From assembly GCA_963976055.1 (NCBI GenBank), contig CAXBJB010000010.1, forward strand, positions 1 to 64,000: a stretch of DNA of 64,000 bases, given 5' to 3'. Source of the DNA: UBA1479 sp963976055. Its GTDB lineage: Bacteria; Pseudomonadota; Alphaproteobacteria; Rhodospirillales; Casp-alpha2. The notes under the pieces are model-generated. The model did not search any database, was not told where the DNA came from, and saw only the letters and a program-made list of their open reading frames with translations. A program made the position numbers and the translations under genes. Shown piece after piece: positions 34,210 through 42,492 of the stretch (the first letter of the stretch is position 1; each line of letters begins with the position of its first letter).

Positions 34210-34255
34210 TCTTGATCAAGACCGCGCCAAAAGCAGGAGAGTCATTTTATAAAAT
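34210..34255 (-). promoter_or_regulatory. Two palindromes upstream of the YeeE/YedE gene
   Basis: TCTTGATCAAGA (34210-34221) and ATTTTATAAAAT (34244-34255) are both perfect 12-bp palindromes in the 141-bp gap upstream of the transporter. The first resembles but does not satisfy an FNR site (TTGAT-N4-ATCAA). Either may be an operator. Purely sequence-based suggestion. Confidence 0.4.
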
Positions 34256-34276
34256 TTGAATGTGTTTGTCGCGGCC

Positions 34277-35215
34277 CTATTCGCTCGGCGCAGGAAACGC
34301 CGGATTCAGGTGGGCCAGTTCCGCACTGTTGCGTGCGACGCCGTTCTCCGTGATCCAGACACTGATCAGGCGGGCGGGCACGGCCTCGAAATAGACGTTG
34401 CGGACCGCGAAGGGCGATGACGCGCCATACCCCAGTTCGCCACCGTCCATGATCTCGAAGGGCCAGCTTTCCACCGCCCCCGGGGCCCCCTTGAAGCTCT
34501 CGCAGGCCGCGGCCAGGGGGCGACCGGCGTCTTTGAGGGCCAACGCAAGGGGCAAGGTGCCCGTCTTGTTGACCAGCGTGCCGTCGAGGAACAGAGCGTC
34601 CGCGCCGCAAATCCCGACCGTCGCCGCCCGCGCCGCCTGTGCGACCTGGGCGTCGGTGATGACCGTCACGGCACAGCCCTGCCCGGCCAGGAATTCAGCC
34701 AACCGGGCGCCTTCGTTGAGGGGCCGGGATTCGGCGACCCAGACAGCCGCACCGGTGTCCGCCAAGCCCGCCAAGGCGTGCGCGACGATGGCGCTCCAGC
34801 TCAGGGTCAGGATCACCGGGTCGACGGCGCCGTTCAAACGGTCACGCAGATAGTCCGATGCGATGTCCGCGGCTCGGCCTGTGGCGGCCTCGCTGTCGGC
34901 GGTGATCTCGCGCGCCCGGCCGGCGGCGGCGGCGCGCAGGACGGCAAGGTCGCCTCCCGCTTGCGCATTGATCTCTGACAGCGCCCCGCGCCACAGCATC
35001 ATCAGGTTGGCGACCGGCGCCATGGAAGGGCGCGCCGCGGCCAGCGCCGCCGCACGGTCCCGCAACAACCCGGTCAGGTCCGCCGCCGTGGCGGCGGGTG
35101 CCGTCTCGGCACAGGCCACCAGGATCGCCAGGCATTGCCGCGCCAGAGCGCCCGCGCCGGATTTCCGGTCGGCCGCGACCGCCGCCAAGGCCCGGTCAAA
35201 TTCCGCGTCATCCAT
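34277..35215 (-). CDS. IF-2B-like (eIF2B/MtnA superfamily) protein
   Basis: Predicted cytosolic protein of the eIF-2B alpha/beta/delta superfamily, 312 residues. This superfamily includes methylthioribose-1-phosphate isomerase and ribose-1,5-bisphosphate isomerase. Signature elements are VWVAESRPLNEGARLAEFLA, GADALFLDGTLVNKTGTLPL and the all-helical N-terminal half. I chose ATG 35215 (MDDAEFDRAL) because GGGAGCGGATGGG lies upstream; ATG 35236 would add 7 residues. The substrate is unknown, and it is alone on its strand. Confidence 0.82.
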   Translation of the reverse strand: MDDAEFDRALAAVAADRKSGAGALARQCLAILVACAETAPAATAADLTGLLRDRAAALAAARPSMAPVANLMMLWRGALSEINAQAGGDLAVLRAAAAGRAREITADSEAATGRAADIASDYLRDRLNGAVDPVILTLSWSAIVAHALAGLADTGAAVWVAESRPLNEGARLAEFLAGQGCAVTVITDAQVAQAARAATVGICGADALFLDGTLVNKTGTLPLALALKDAGRPLAAACESFKGAPGAVESWPFEIMDGGELGYGASSPFAVRNVYFEAVPARLISVWITENGVARNSAELAHLNPAFPAPSE

Positions 35216-35366
35216 GGTCCCATCCGCTCCCATCATGCCGCGAGCATAGGTCAGGCCCGCATCGGCGGCCAGGGCGGCTCCCGGCCTCGAAATGATCTAT
35301 TGAAATTGAATATGTATTCCCTTGCCCGTAGTGTCTGGAGAACGCCACCTTCGAAGGAACCCCTTG

Positions 35367-36275
35367 ATGTCCATTCGCCGTTTCGTTTCCACCATCGCAT
35401 TGTGCCTGATCGCCGCCTGTCTTTCCCTTCCGGCAACCGCTGAGGAAGTCCGCCTCAAGCCGGGCACCCAGACCCTCAACGCGCAATTGGACTTGGCGTC
35501 GGGCAAGGCCCTGAAGGACGGCGTGGTACTGATCGTCCACGGCACCCTGGCCCATAACGACATGGAGACGCTGAAGACCCTGCGCGGCGTGCTCAACGAC
35601 CGAGGACTCAACACGCTGGCCATCAACCTGTCCCTCGCCATCGACGACCGCCACGGCATGTACGACTGCAAGACCCCGCATCGCCACAAGCACCTGGACG
35701 CGCTCGACGAGATTGCCGCCTGGATGGATTGGCTGAAGGGCCAGGGCGCCGGGCCGGTGGTGCTGTTCGGCCATTCCAGGGGCGGCAATCAGGCCGCCCG
35801 TTTCGCCGCCGAGCGCGGCAACCCGATGATCGCCAAGCTGGTGCTCCTGGCGCCCGCGACCTGGAATGCGGAAAAGACCGCCCAAGGGTTCGAGAAATCC
35901 CACGGCCGTCCTCTGGCGCCGGACCTGACGGCCGCCGAGGCCCTGGTCAAGGCCGGCAAGGGGGATCAGCTTCTCGACAAGCCGGGCCTGCTCTACTGCC
36001 CGACCGCCAAGGTCTCGGCCGCCAGCTTCGTCAGCTACTACCGGCCCGATCCGCGCTTCGACACCCCGTCGATCCTGGGCGAGATCAAGGTGCCTGTCCT
36101 GGTCATGGCCGGATCGAACGACACCGTCGTCGCCGACCTGCCACAGAAGATGACCGGCAAGGCTGACGGCGCCAAGGTCGCGTTCAAGGTGATCGACGGC
36201 GCCGATCATTTCTTCCTCGACCTTTATGCCGAGGACGTGGCCGACGCCATGGAAGCATTCATCATCGGAGGATGA
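35367..36275 (+). CDS. Exported alpha/beta hydrolase
   Basis: Predicted serine hydrolase acting outside the cytoplasm, 302 residues from ATG 35367 (AAGGAA about 9 bp upstream). The signal sequence is MSIRRFVSTIALCLIAACLS; IAAC could serve as a lipobox, otherwise signal peptidase I would cut after PATA. Catalytic triad candidates are GHSRGG (nucleophile), GSNDTVV (Asp) and DGADHFF (His). HGTLAHNDMETL supplies the oxyanion region. Substrate unknown. Confidence 0.85.
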   Translation: MSIRRFVSTIALCLIAACLSLPATAEEVRLKPGTQTLNAQLDLASGKALKDGVVLIVHGTLAHNDMETLKTLRGVLNDRGLNTLAINLSLAIDDRHGMYDCKTPHRHKHLDALDEIAAWMDWLKGQGAGPVVLFGHSRGGNQAARFAAERGNPMIAKLVLLAPATWNAEKTAQGFEKSHGRPLAPDLTAAEALVKAGKGDQLLDKPGLLYCPTAKVSAASFVSYYRPDPRFDTPSILGEIKVPVLVMAGSNDTVVADLPQKMTGKADGAKVAFKVIDGADHFFLDLYAEDVADAMEAFIIGG

Positions 36276-36308
36276 GGCCGGGCAGCCCCCCTACCCGGCC
36301 TCGCCCCG

Positions 36309-37142
36309 TTAGTGGGACATCACCACGGGCACGGTCTGATGCGACAGCACCACGTTGGTGACCCCACCAAGGATCAGTTCCGACCAGCGGGCATGGCCGT
36401 AGGCCCCCATCACCATCATGTCCGCCGACATGTCGGCGGCGCGGGACAGTAAAAGGTTGCCGACGTCGAGTTCGTCCGAGGTTACATGACTGGCCTCGAC
36501 CGTCACGCCGTGGCGCGCCAGATGGGCCGCGATATCCGCGCCGGGGTCGCGTTTCTCGCCCGGTACCTTGGTCGGATTAGCGACCATGACGACGACCTTT
36601 TCCGCCGCCCGCAGCAGCGGCAGGGCGTCGTGCACCGCGCGCGACGCCAGCGGACCTTCGTCCCAGGCGACCAGAATGCGCTTGCCGGAAAGGTCGCCCG
36701 AATAGCCGTGGGGCAGCACCATGACCGGCCGTCCGGCGGTCAGGATCAGCCGGTCCGGCAGGTCGCGATCACCGGGGAACAGGCTTTGTTCCGGGTCGGG
36801 CTGACTGACGATGGTGAGATCCGCATAGCGGCAATGAAAGCCAAGCACCCGGCCTTCGTCGCCTTCCTGCTGCCGCCATTCCACGGACAGGCCGGAATTG
36901 TCGGTCGCCGCCTTGAACGCCGCCTCGGCGCGGGACGCGGCCTCTTCGGCCGAGGCGCGCTGGGCTTCCAGCACTTCGGCGGTGATTTGCACTTCGGCAT
37001 AGGCGGGAATGTAGGGGCGCGGCACGGCGTAGATGCCGACCAGATGGGCGCCATGGGCCTGGGCCAGGGACATGGTCGATTTCAGGCGACGCTCCGATTC
37101 CGCGTTCAGTTCGATATGGACAAGGATATCTTTTAGGGACAT
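36309..37142 (-). CDS. Tandem universal stress protein (UspA family)
   Basis: Cytosolic 277-residue protein with two Usp folds: the first degenerate half (LKDILVHIELNAESERRLKS) and a second half (KRILVAWDEGPLASRAVHDA). The second ends in a nucleotide-binding type loop, MVMGAYGHARWSELILGGVT, matching the G-x2-G-x9-G(S/T) pattern. The length is normal for two-domain alphaproteobacterial Usps. Monocistronic; neighbours give no clue to the stress. Confidence 0.92.
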   Translation of the reverse strand: MSLKDILVHIELNAESERRLKSTMSLAQAHGAHLVGIYAVPRPYIPAYAEVQITAEVLEAQRASAEEAASRAEAAFKAATDNSGLSVEWRQQEGDEGRVLGFHCRYADLTIVSQPDPEQSLFPGDRDLPDRLILTAGRPVMVLPHGYSGDLSGKRILVAWDEGPLASRAVHDALPLLRAAEKVVVMVANPTKVPGEKRDPGADIAAHLARHGVTVEASHVTSDELDVGNLLLSRAADMSADMMVMGAYGHARWSELILGGVTNVVLSHQTVPVVMSH

Positions 37143-37320
37143 GTGATCCTCCCGTGATGAATAGGCATGCCGCCATCAAAGCCCCGACGGCCGCCGCGGA
37201 ACATGACCTGCATCAAGCGGCGGGAAAGATTTTCGTCTTCGCCATTGCTCTCCGCCGCGTCCCTGGACCAAACTGCGCCCGCCGAACGGCCTTCACAGCA
37301 ATATCAATCAGGAAGCCCCC

Positions 37321-38712
37321 ATGACCGCCGCCCGCCCCGCTCCCGGAAACTCCCCCGCCAGCCGCGACATTGCCTACCACGTGCACGGCTACACCAACCT
37401 GGCGAAGCACGAGAAAGTGGGGCCGCAGATCGTCAGCCGCGGCAACGGCATCCATATCTACGACGACGCGGGCAAGGAATACATCGAGGGCCTGGCGGGT
37501 CTGTGGGCCGTATCGCTGGGCTTCAGCGAGCAACGCCTGGTCGACGCGGCGACGCGTGAACTGTCGCGCCTGCCCAACTATCACGGCTTCGCCCACAAGA
37601 CCCCGGACGTGACCATCGATCTGGCGGAAAAGATTCTCGAACTGGCCCCCGTGCCCATGTCCAAAGTGCTGTTCGCCAATTCGGGATCGGAGGCCATCGA
37701 CCTGTCGATCAAGCTCGTGTGGTACGTGAACAACGCCCGAGGAAAACCCGAGAAAAAGAAGCTGATCGCCCGCCAGAAGGGCTATCATGGCGTCACCGTT
37801 GCGGGCGCCAGCCTGACCGGCCTGCCCCACCTGCACGGCGATTTCGACCTGCCGATCGCCCGCGTGCTGCACACGGATTGCCCGCATCACTACCGCTTCG
37901 CCGAGGACGGCGAGGACGAAGAGGCCTTCGCCACGCGCTGCGCCGAGAATCTGGAGAAACTCATCCTGGACGAAGGTCCGGAAACGGTCGCCGCCTTCTA
38001 TGCCGAGCCGGTGATGGGCGCCGGCGGCGTGATCGTGCCGCCCAAGGGCTATTTCGAGAAAATCCAGGCGGTCCTGAAACGCCACGACGTGATGCTGATC
38101 GCCGACGAGGTGATCTGCGGGTTCGGGCGCACGGGCAACATGTGGGGCACGACTACCCTGGGCATGAAACCCGACATGATGACCATGGCCAAGGCCCTGA
38201 CCTCGGGCTACATCCCCATGTCGGCCCTGATGATCTCGGAAGAAATCTACCGGGACCTGGTCAAGCAGAGCGAATCCTTCGGCGTGTTCGGCCATGGTTC
38301 GACCTATGCGGGGCATCCCGTGGCGGCGGCGGTGGCGCTGGAAACCCTCGCGATCTACGCAGAGCGCGACATGGTTGGCCATGTCCGCGCGGTCTCACCC
38401 GCCTTGCAGCAGGGCCTCCGCGCGTTCCAGGACCGGCCGCTGGTCGGCGAGGTCCGGGGCCTCGGCCTGATCGGCGCCGTTGAATTGGTCAAGGACAAGG
38501 CGACCAAGGCGCCCTGGCCCAAGGAAACGGGGATCGGCGCCAAATGCCAGGAATACTGCTATGATGAAGGACTGGTGCTGCGCGCCGTCGGCGATTCGAT
38601 CGCGTTCTGTCCGCCGCTCATCGCCACGGCGGCGGACGTGGGCGAGATTCTCACCCGGTTCGACAGCGCCCTGAAGAAGACGGAAGCCTGGGCGGCGCAA
38701 CAGGCGGGGTGA
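37321..38712 (+). CDS. Class III (omega) aminotransferase
   Basis: PLP enzyme, 463 residues, of the class III aminotransferase group. Landmarks are LFANSGSEAIDLSIKLVWYV, RQKGYHGVT, the PLP-binding Asp region MLIADEVICGFGRTGNMWG and the Schiff-base lysine in MMTMAKALTSGY. It most resembles proteins annotated as omega-amino-acid/putrescine/beta-alanine:pyruvate aminotransferase. The acceptor and donor cannot be fixed from sequence. Monocistronic, facing the PadR-like gene downstream. Confidence 0.92.
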   Translation: MTAARPAPGNSPASRDIAYHVHGYTNLAKHEKVGPQIVSRGNGIHIYDDAGKEYIEGLAGLWAVSLGFSEQRLVDAATRELSRLPNYHGFAHKTPDVTIDLAEKILELAPVPMSKVLFANSGSEAIDLSIKLVWYVNNARGKPEKKKLIARQKGYHGVTVAGASLTGLPHLHGDFDLPIARVLHTDCPHHYRFAEDGEDEEAFATRCAENLEKLILDEGPETVAAFYAEPVMGAGGVIVPPKGYFEKIQAVLKRHDVMLIADEVICGFGRTGNMWGTTTLGMKPDMMTMAKALTSGYIPMSALMISEEIYRDLVKQSESFGVFGHGSTYAGHPVAAAVALETLAIYAERDMVGHVRAVSPALQQGLRAFQDRPLVGEVRGLGLIGAVELVKDKATKAPWPKETGIGAKCQEYCYDEGLVLRAVGDSIAFCPPLIATAADVGEILTRFDSALKKTEAWAAQQAG

Positions 38713-38770
38713 CGCCGTGGCCGCGGCGCCCGCGACCACCGCTGGACAGGCTCCCGACTTACCCATAGAC

Positions 38771-38787
38771 TTGCGATTCATTCGCAA
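38771..38787 (+). promoter_or_regulatory. Fur-like inverted repeat upstream of the PadR-like gene
   Basis: TTGCGATTCATTCGCAA has perfect 6-bp arms (TTGCGA/TCGCAA) and fits a 7-1-7 Fur-type arrangement, TGCGATT-C-ATTCGCA. It has one mismatch to the common TGCGAAT-N-ATTCGCA form. It ends 20 bp before the GTG start codon. Iron control of the next gene is inferred. Confidence 0.6.
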
Positions 38788-38807
38788 CTAATGAAGGTGC
38801 CGACACC

Positions 38808-39362
38808 GTGTACGCCGACAACACCCTGACCCCCCGCGAAGCCGTGCGCCTTTGCGCGTTGGGCACGCTGGCGTCCGGGCCGCGTCGTTACAGCGACTTG
38901 GCGGGGGAAATCCGGCACTTCACCAGCCATGTCCTGGGCCCGTCCCTCGACGTCATGGGTACCTCCATCGAGCTTCTGAAGTATGAGGGCCTGGTCACCG
39001 CGACCGAGGGCAAGGGGCTGGAGGACAATGCCGTCCTGACCATTTCCGACGCCGGGCGCGAAGAACTGGCGACGCTTCTGACCGCGCGCATCCGCGCTCA
39101 GTCCAACGACATGAACAAGCTGATCATGGCGCTGAAGTTCCGCTTTCTACACCTGCTGCCCAAGGACGACCGGCTCGACCAGATCGACCTGTTGCTCGAA
39201 GCCGCCGAGGGCGAGGCGGCGCGCCTGCAAAGTCTGCGCGACCATCACGCCGCCGATCCGGGCCTGTTGAATGTGTGGCTCGACCACGACATCGACGCGC
39301 TGGAACAGCGCATCAAATGGCTGACGGACATGTCGGATAAGCTCGAGGCCGAGGGCGGTTGA
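38808..39362 (+). CDS. PadR-like winged-helix protein
   Basis: A 184-residue predicted DNA-binding protein. The GTG start at 38808 has GAAGGTG at a suitable distance. The N-terminal half reads like a PadR-type winged helix (REAVRLCALGTLASGPRRYSD, then SIELLKYEGLVTATEGKG). The C-terminal half is helical, like PadR dimerisation regions (LEAAEGEAARLQSLRDHHA). A Fur-like box sits in its promoter, so it may be a second-tier iron regulator. The family call is by general similarity only. Confidence 0.7.
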   Translation: MYADNTLTPREAVRLCALGTLASGPRRYSDLAGEIRHFTSHVLGPSLDVMGTSIELLKYEGLVTATEGKGLEDNAVLTISDAGREELATLLTARIRAQSNDMNKLIMALKFRFLHLLPKDDRLDQIDLLLEAAEGEAARLQSLRDHHAADPGLLNVWLDHDIDALEQRIKWLTDMSDKLEAEGG

Positions 39363-39380
39363 CGCCCGGGGCAACGCCGG

Positions 39381-39878
39381 TCAGTCGTCCCCGCCGGCGG
39401 CCTTGACCTTGGCCGCGACCTTGCCGAGCCCGTCGATCACCATACGACCGGCCTCGCCGCCGTCGCCGGACAGACGCCCGGTAATCACCGCGCGCATGGA
39501 CTTGTAGCAAAGCTTCATCAGGTCGATGTCTTCCTGAGTCAGCGGGCCCTGCAGGTTCTCGATATAGCGGCACATCAAGGCCCCGACCTCGGTCATCAAC
39601 TGATAACCAAAACTGCCGCCCTGGCCCTTGATGTCGTGGGACGTGCGGTAAATCCGATCGACCCGTTCGTCGCCTTCAGCCGCCCCCGGCTTCAGCGCCG
39701 CCAATTCCGTCTCAAGCTTCTTCAGATCGGCCTCGACCCAATCGAGATAGTTCGCGGTCATCTTTTCGATGACCGCCTCGGCGCGGGCAAGGCGTTCCGG
39801 ATCGACAGCCCCAGGGCCGCCCATCGATACCTTGGACTTCAATTTATTGGGTGGATTGATGATCTGCGGTTTCGCCAT
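39381..39878 (-). CDS. Histidine phosphotransfer (Hpt) protein
   Basis: Single-domain phosphotransfer protein, 165 residues, start at 39878 (MAKPQIINPPNKLKS; GGGAAGAA upstream). The Hpt helix is IYRTSHDIKGQGGSFGY, with His81 as the expected phospho-acceptor. A proline-rich N-terminal tail of about 25 residues is non-globular. No hybrid kinase is adjacent; the nearest receiver is the response regulator at 40630-41160, two genes away on the same strand. Confidence 0.87.
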   Translation of the reverse strand: MAKPQIINPPNKLKSKVSMGGPGAVDPERLARAEAVIEKMTANYLDWVEADLKKLETELAALKPGAAEGDERVDRIYRTSHDIKGQGGSFGYQLMTEVGALMCRYIENLQGPLTQEDIDLMKLCYKSMRAVITGRLSGDGGEAGRMVIDGLGKVAAKVKAAGGDD

Positions 39879-40010
39879 TTTCTTCCCAGGTTCATCCGTC
39901 CGGTAAAATTTCACGTTCTCACGCAAAATTTCCCGCTGATTTGTGAAAGAGCCTACATGGCCCGGACGGCCCAGGGCAAGGTCGCCGTTGCCGAGGTCGC
40001 CAACGCCTTC

Positions 40011-40028
40011 GTTTACATCCCCGTAAAC
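40011..40028. promoter_or_regulatory. Inverted repeat upstream of the Hpt gene
   Basis: GTTTAC (40011-40016) and GTAAAC (40023-40028) flank a 6-bp spacer in the intergenic region between the Hpt and DUF1489 genes, about 130 bp upstream of the Hpt start. It is a possible operator; no specific regulator is suggested by sequence. Confidence 0.35.
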
Positions 40029-40085
40029 CCCCGGAATTCCAGCGTTTCTGGATGCATCACAACACCGTCAGCCCCCTGGTAGGGC

Positions 40086-40523
40086 CTAGATAAGCCCCAG
40101 ACCGCGCAGTTCGTCCGCCAGTTCCGGAGGCAGGTCGGTCAACTGGCCGGCGTTCCCGTCCAGGTCCGGCGGCGCATCCGCCGCGGTCAGATAGCGCCAG
40201 CCTTGGAACGCGCGCGACGCGCGGGGACGCACCGGCACGATCTCGGGATCGAGCACCAGGCCGCAGGCGGGCTTCCCCTGCCCGTTAACGGTCTCGTCGA
40301 AGGCCAAAAGGCGCTGCCGGCAGCGCACGGCCCGTTTGATCACCCAATAGATCGACCCGCCGTCGAGAACCTCCGCCTCGCGCCGGGGCCACATGCGGGT
40401 GACGTGATACAGGCGCGGCTCCTGCCCCGCTTCGCGGCGGGCCCGCAGGCGGTCACGCTGGATCTGCGCCAGATGCTCGATGCTCTCGACGCCGACGGAA
40501 AGCTTGATGAGGTGCAGAGTCAT
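40086..40523 (-). CDS. DUF1489 family protein
   Basis: A 145-residue cytosolic protein of the alphaproteobacterial DUF1489 family. The start is ATG 40523 (MTLHLIKLSVGVESIEHLAQ). Family-typical segments are HVTRMWPRREAEVLDGGSIYWVIK and FQGWRYLTAADAPPDL. The upstream in-frame extension is proline/arginine-rich and not protein-like. It is last in a leftward gene run after the response regulator. Function unknown. Confidence 0.87.
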   Translation of the reverse strand: MTLHLIKLSVGVESIEHLAQIQRDRLRARREAGQEPRLYHVTRMWPRREAEVLDGGSIYWVIKRAVRCRQRLLAFDETVNGQGKPACGLVLDPEIVPVRPRASRAFQGWRYLTAADAPPDLDGNAGQLTDLPPELADELRGLGLI

Positions 40524-40629
40524 AATGCGGTATGTGGCAGGCCGTGATGAAGGACGGTCCCAGCTTACCAGGAAACACCCTGCGGAACAGGCCCCCGCCC
40601 CCCGGGTTACCCACAGGACCGGGCCACGA

Positions 40630-41160
40630 TCAGTCTCCGCCCCCCGAGCCGGAGGCCGCCGCCTGATAGGCGTAAGCCATGCGCCGCCGCTCCAGACCGG
40701 GAAAGCGCATCTGCCGCCGCCGCCGGTCCGGCCCGTAGAAATCATCGGTTTCGATGAATGCGCGCGGGTTTTCGATGATGTTCATGAAGCGCTGATAGAC
40801 CATGCGGGTCGATATGGGCTTGGCCAGGAATTCGTTCACCCCGGCGTCGCGGGCGCCGATGATCAGGTCTTTCGAGGTTTCCCCCGAGACCATGATAATC
40901 GGGATGTGCCGGTCCGCCGGCGTCTTTCCGGCACGCACCATGCGCGTCAGGTCCGTGCCGCCGATGGGGTCCATGATGTTGTCGACCAGCAACAGATCGG
41001 CTGGATAGTCCGCGAGGTAATCGATGGCTTCCTTGCCGCTGGCGACCATCTGGAAATCGCCGACGTTGAGCTCGAACAGGATTTGGCCGAGCAGCTTGCG
41101 CATCGGCGCATAGTCCTCTGCGACCAGAACCTTGATTTGCGAAAGATCGTATTCAGCCAC
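40630..41160 (-). CDS. Single-domain response regulator (CheY-like) with basic C-terminal tail
   Basis: A 176-residue receiver protein. Acidic pocket Glu15/Asp16, phospho-acceptor Asp60 (LLLVDNIMD), Thr/Ser in IIMVSGET and Lys114 (EFLAKPIS) are all present, so it should be phosphorylated. The C-terminal 45 residues (FYGPDRRRRQMRFPGLERRR) are basic and not a known output domain. It lies 35 bp after the enoyl-CoA hydratase stop. It could serve either of the orphan PAS kinases in the window, which is conjecture. Confidence 0.9.
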   Translation of the reverse strand: MAEYDLSQIKVLVAEDYAPMRKLLGQILFELNVGDFQMVASGKEAIDYLADYPADLLLVDNIMDPIGGTDLTRMVRAGKTPADRHIPIIMVSGETSKDLIIGARDAGVNEFLAKPISTRMVYQRFMNIIENPRAFIETDDFYGPDRRRRQMRFPGLERRRMAYAYQAAASGSGGGD

Positions 41161-41195
41161 GGCAGACCGCCCCCCGTACTGTCAGTTGCTTTTGG

Positions 41196-41987
41196 CTATT
41201 TCCTGATCCAACTGGGTTTTCTTTTCTCCAGAAACGCGGCCAGTCCTTCCCGGCCTTCGCCGGAGGCGCGGACGCGGGCGATATGCCCGGCGGTCTGCGC
41301 CATCAGGGCCTCGTTGCGTTCGTGGCCGACCACATAGCGCACCAGATTCTTGACCTCGGCCATGGCGCGCGGGCCGTTGCCCATGAGCATTCCAGCGAAC
41401 TCCTTGGCGCGGGGCAAGACGTTGTCCTTGTCCGTGACCTCGGTAACCAAGCCGAGTTCGACGGCGCGGGCGGCATTGAAGCGTTCGCCGGTCAGCATGT
41501 AGCGCGTCGCCTGACGCGGCCCCATGGCGGAAACGATATAGGGGCCGACGGCGGCGGGCAGAATGCCCAGTTTGACCTCGGTCAGGGCGAATTCCGCCTG
41601 CTCGGCGGCGACGGCGATGTCGCAAGCGGCGACCAGGCCGACGCCGCCGCCGAAGGCCGAGCCCTGAACCGCGGCGATGGTCGGCTTGCGCAGGCTGGCC
41701 AGGGTGAACATCAATCCGGCGAGCGCCTTGGCATCCTCCAGGTTCTCTTCCTGGCCGAATTCGGCCATGCGCTTCATCCAGTTGACGTCGGCGCCGGCGC
41801 AAAAACTTTTGCCTGTCGAGGCCAAAATCACGACACGGACCACGGTATCGCGGCTTAACCCCTGAAATTCACGGGTCAGGCGCGCGACCAGTTCGTCGTC
41901 GAAGGCGTTGTGAATTTCCGGTCTCGTGAGCGTAACCGTCGCGATACCGCCCGCGATCTCGGTGATGAAGGGCGCACTCGTGGTCAT
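41196..41987 (-). CDS. Enoyl-CoA hydratase/isomerase family protein
   Basis: Crotonase-fold enzyme, 263 residues, start ATG 41987 with GGAG about 8 bp upstream. Key elements are LTRPEIHNAFDDELV, the oxyanion segment KSFCAGADVNWMKRM and AVQGSAFGGGVGLVAACDIA. Its best visible similarity is to methylglutaconyl-CoA hydratase-like proteins of leucine degradation (GADVNWMK type), but this is not decisive. It belongs to a leftward acyl-CoA cluster. Confidence 0.87.
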   Translation of the reverse strand: MTTSAPFITEIAGGIATVTLTRPEIHNAFDDELVARLTREFQGLSRDTVVRVVILASTGKSFCAGADVNWMKRMAEFGQEENLEDAKALAGLMFTLASLRKPTIAAVQGSAFGGGVGLVAACDIAVAAEQAEFALTEVKLGILPAAVGPYIVSAMGPRQATRYMLTGERFNAARAVELGLVTEVTDKDNVLPRAKEFAGMLMGNGPRAMAEVKNLVRYVVGHERNEALMAQTAGHIARVRASGEGREGLAAFLEKRKPSWIRK

Positions 41988-42087
41988 CTGTGTCTCCAGG
42001 GCCGGGACCAATATACCGCCGATCCCGAACGTCCACCTATGGGCAAATTAACTTTTCCGAATGGTGAGAGGCAACCTAGCCAAACGG

Positions 42088-42492
42088 CTACTCCTTTCGG
42101 GACGGTTTCTCCCCGACCGGATGGCCTGCTTCCTTCCACGCGCGGAACCCGCCTTCGATATGCGCCACCGGCGCAAGCCCCATGTCCTTGAGCGCCTTGG
42201 TCGCCAGGGCCGAGCGCCAGGCGGACTGGCAATACAGAACGAATTTCTTGCCCGTGGCGAACACGTCCTTGTGGTAGGGGCTGTCCGGGTCGACCCAGAA
42301 TTCCAGCATGCCGCGGGGCGCATGAAAGGCGCCCGGTACCATGCCCTCGCGTTCCAACTCGCGGACGTCGCGGATGTCGACGAATTGCACCTTCGGATCG
42401 TCGAGCAGCGCCGCCGCCCCGGCCACCGGCACGGTCTCGATTTCCGCATTGGCCTCGGCGACCAGTTGCTTCACGCCCTTTTTCAGCTTCAT
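42088..42492 (-). CDS. Rhodanese-like sulfurtransferase
   Basis: A 134-residue single-domain rhodanese. VQFVDIRDVRELEREG and the active-site loop FVLYCQSAWRSALA (catalytic Cys) are present, followed by HIEGGFRAWKEAGHPVG. It likely transfers sulfane sulfur in the cytoplasm. Its start overlaps the DsbA-like isomerase stop by 4 bp, so the two are translationally coupled. That pairing hints at thiol chemistry. Confidence 0.92.
   Translation of the reverse strand: MKLKKGVKQLVAEANAEIETVPVAGAAALLDDPKVQFVDIRDVRELEREGMVPGAFHAPRGMLEFWVDPDSPYHKDVFATGKKFVLYCQSAWRSALATKALKDMGLAPVAHIEGGFRAWKEAGHPVGEKPSRKE

Noticed and set aside
34210..34221. FNR/CRP-type site upstream of YeeE/YedE
   Set aside because: The palindrome TCTTGATCAAGA lacks the 4-bp spacer required for TTGAT-N4-ATCAA.
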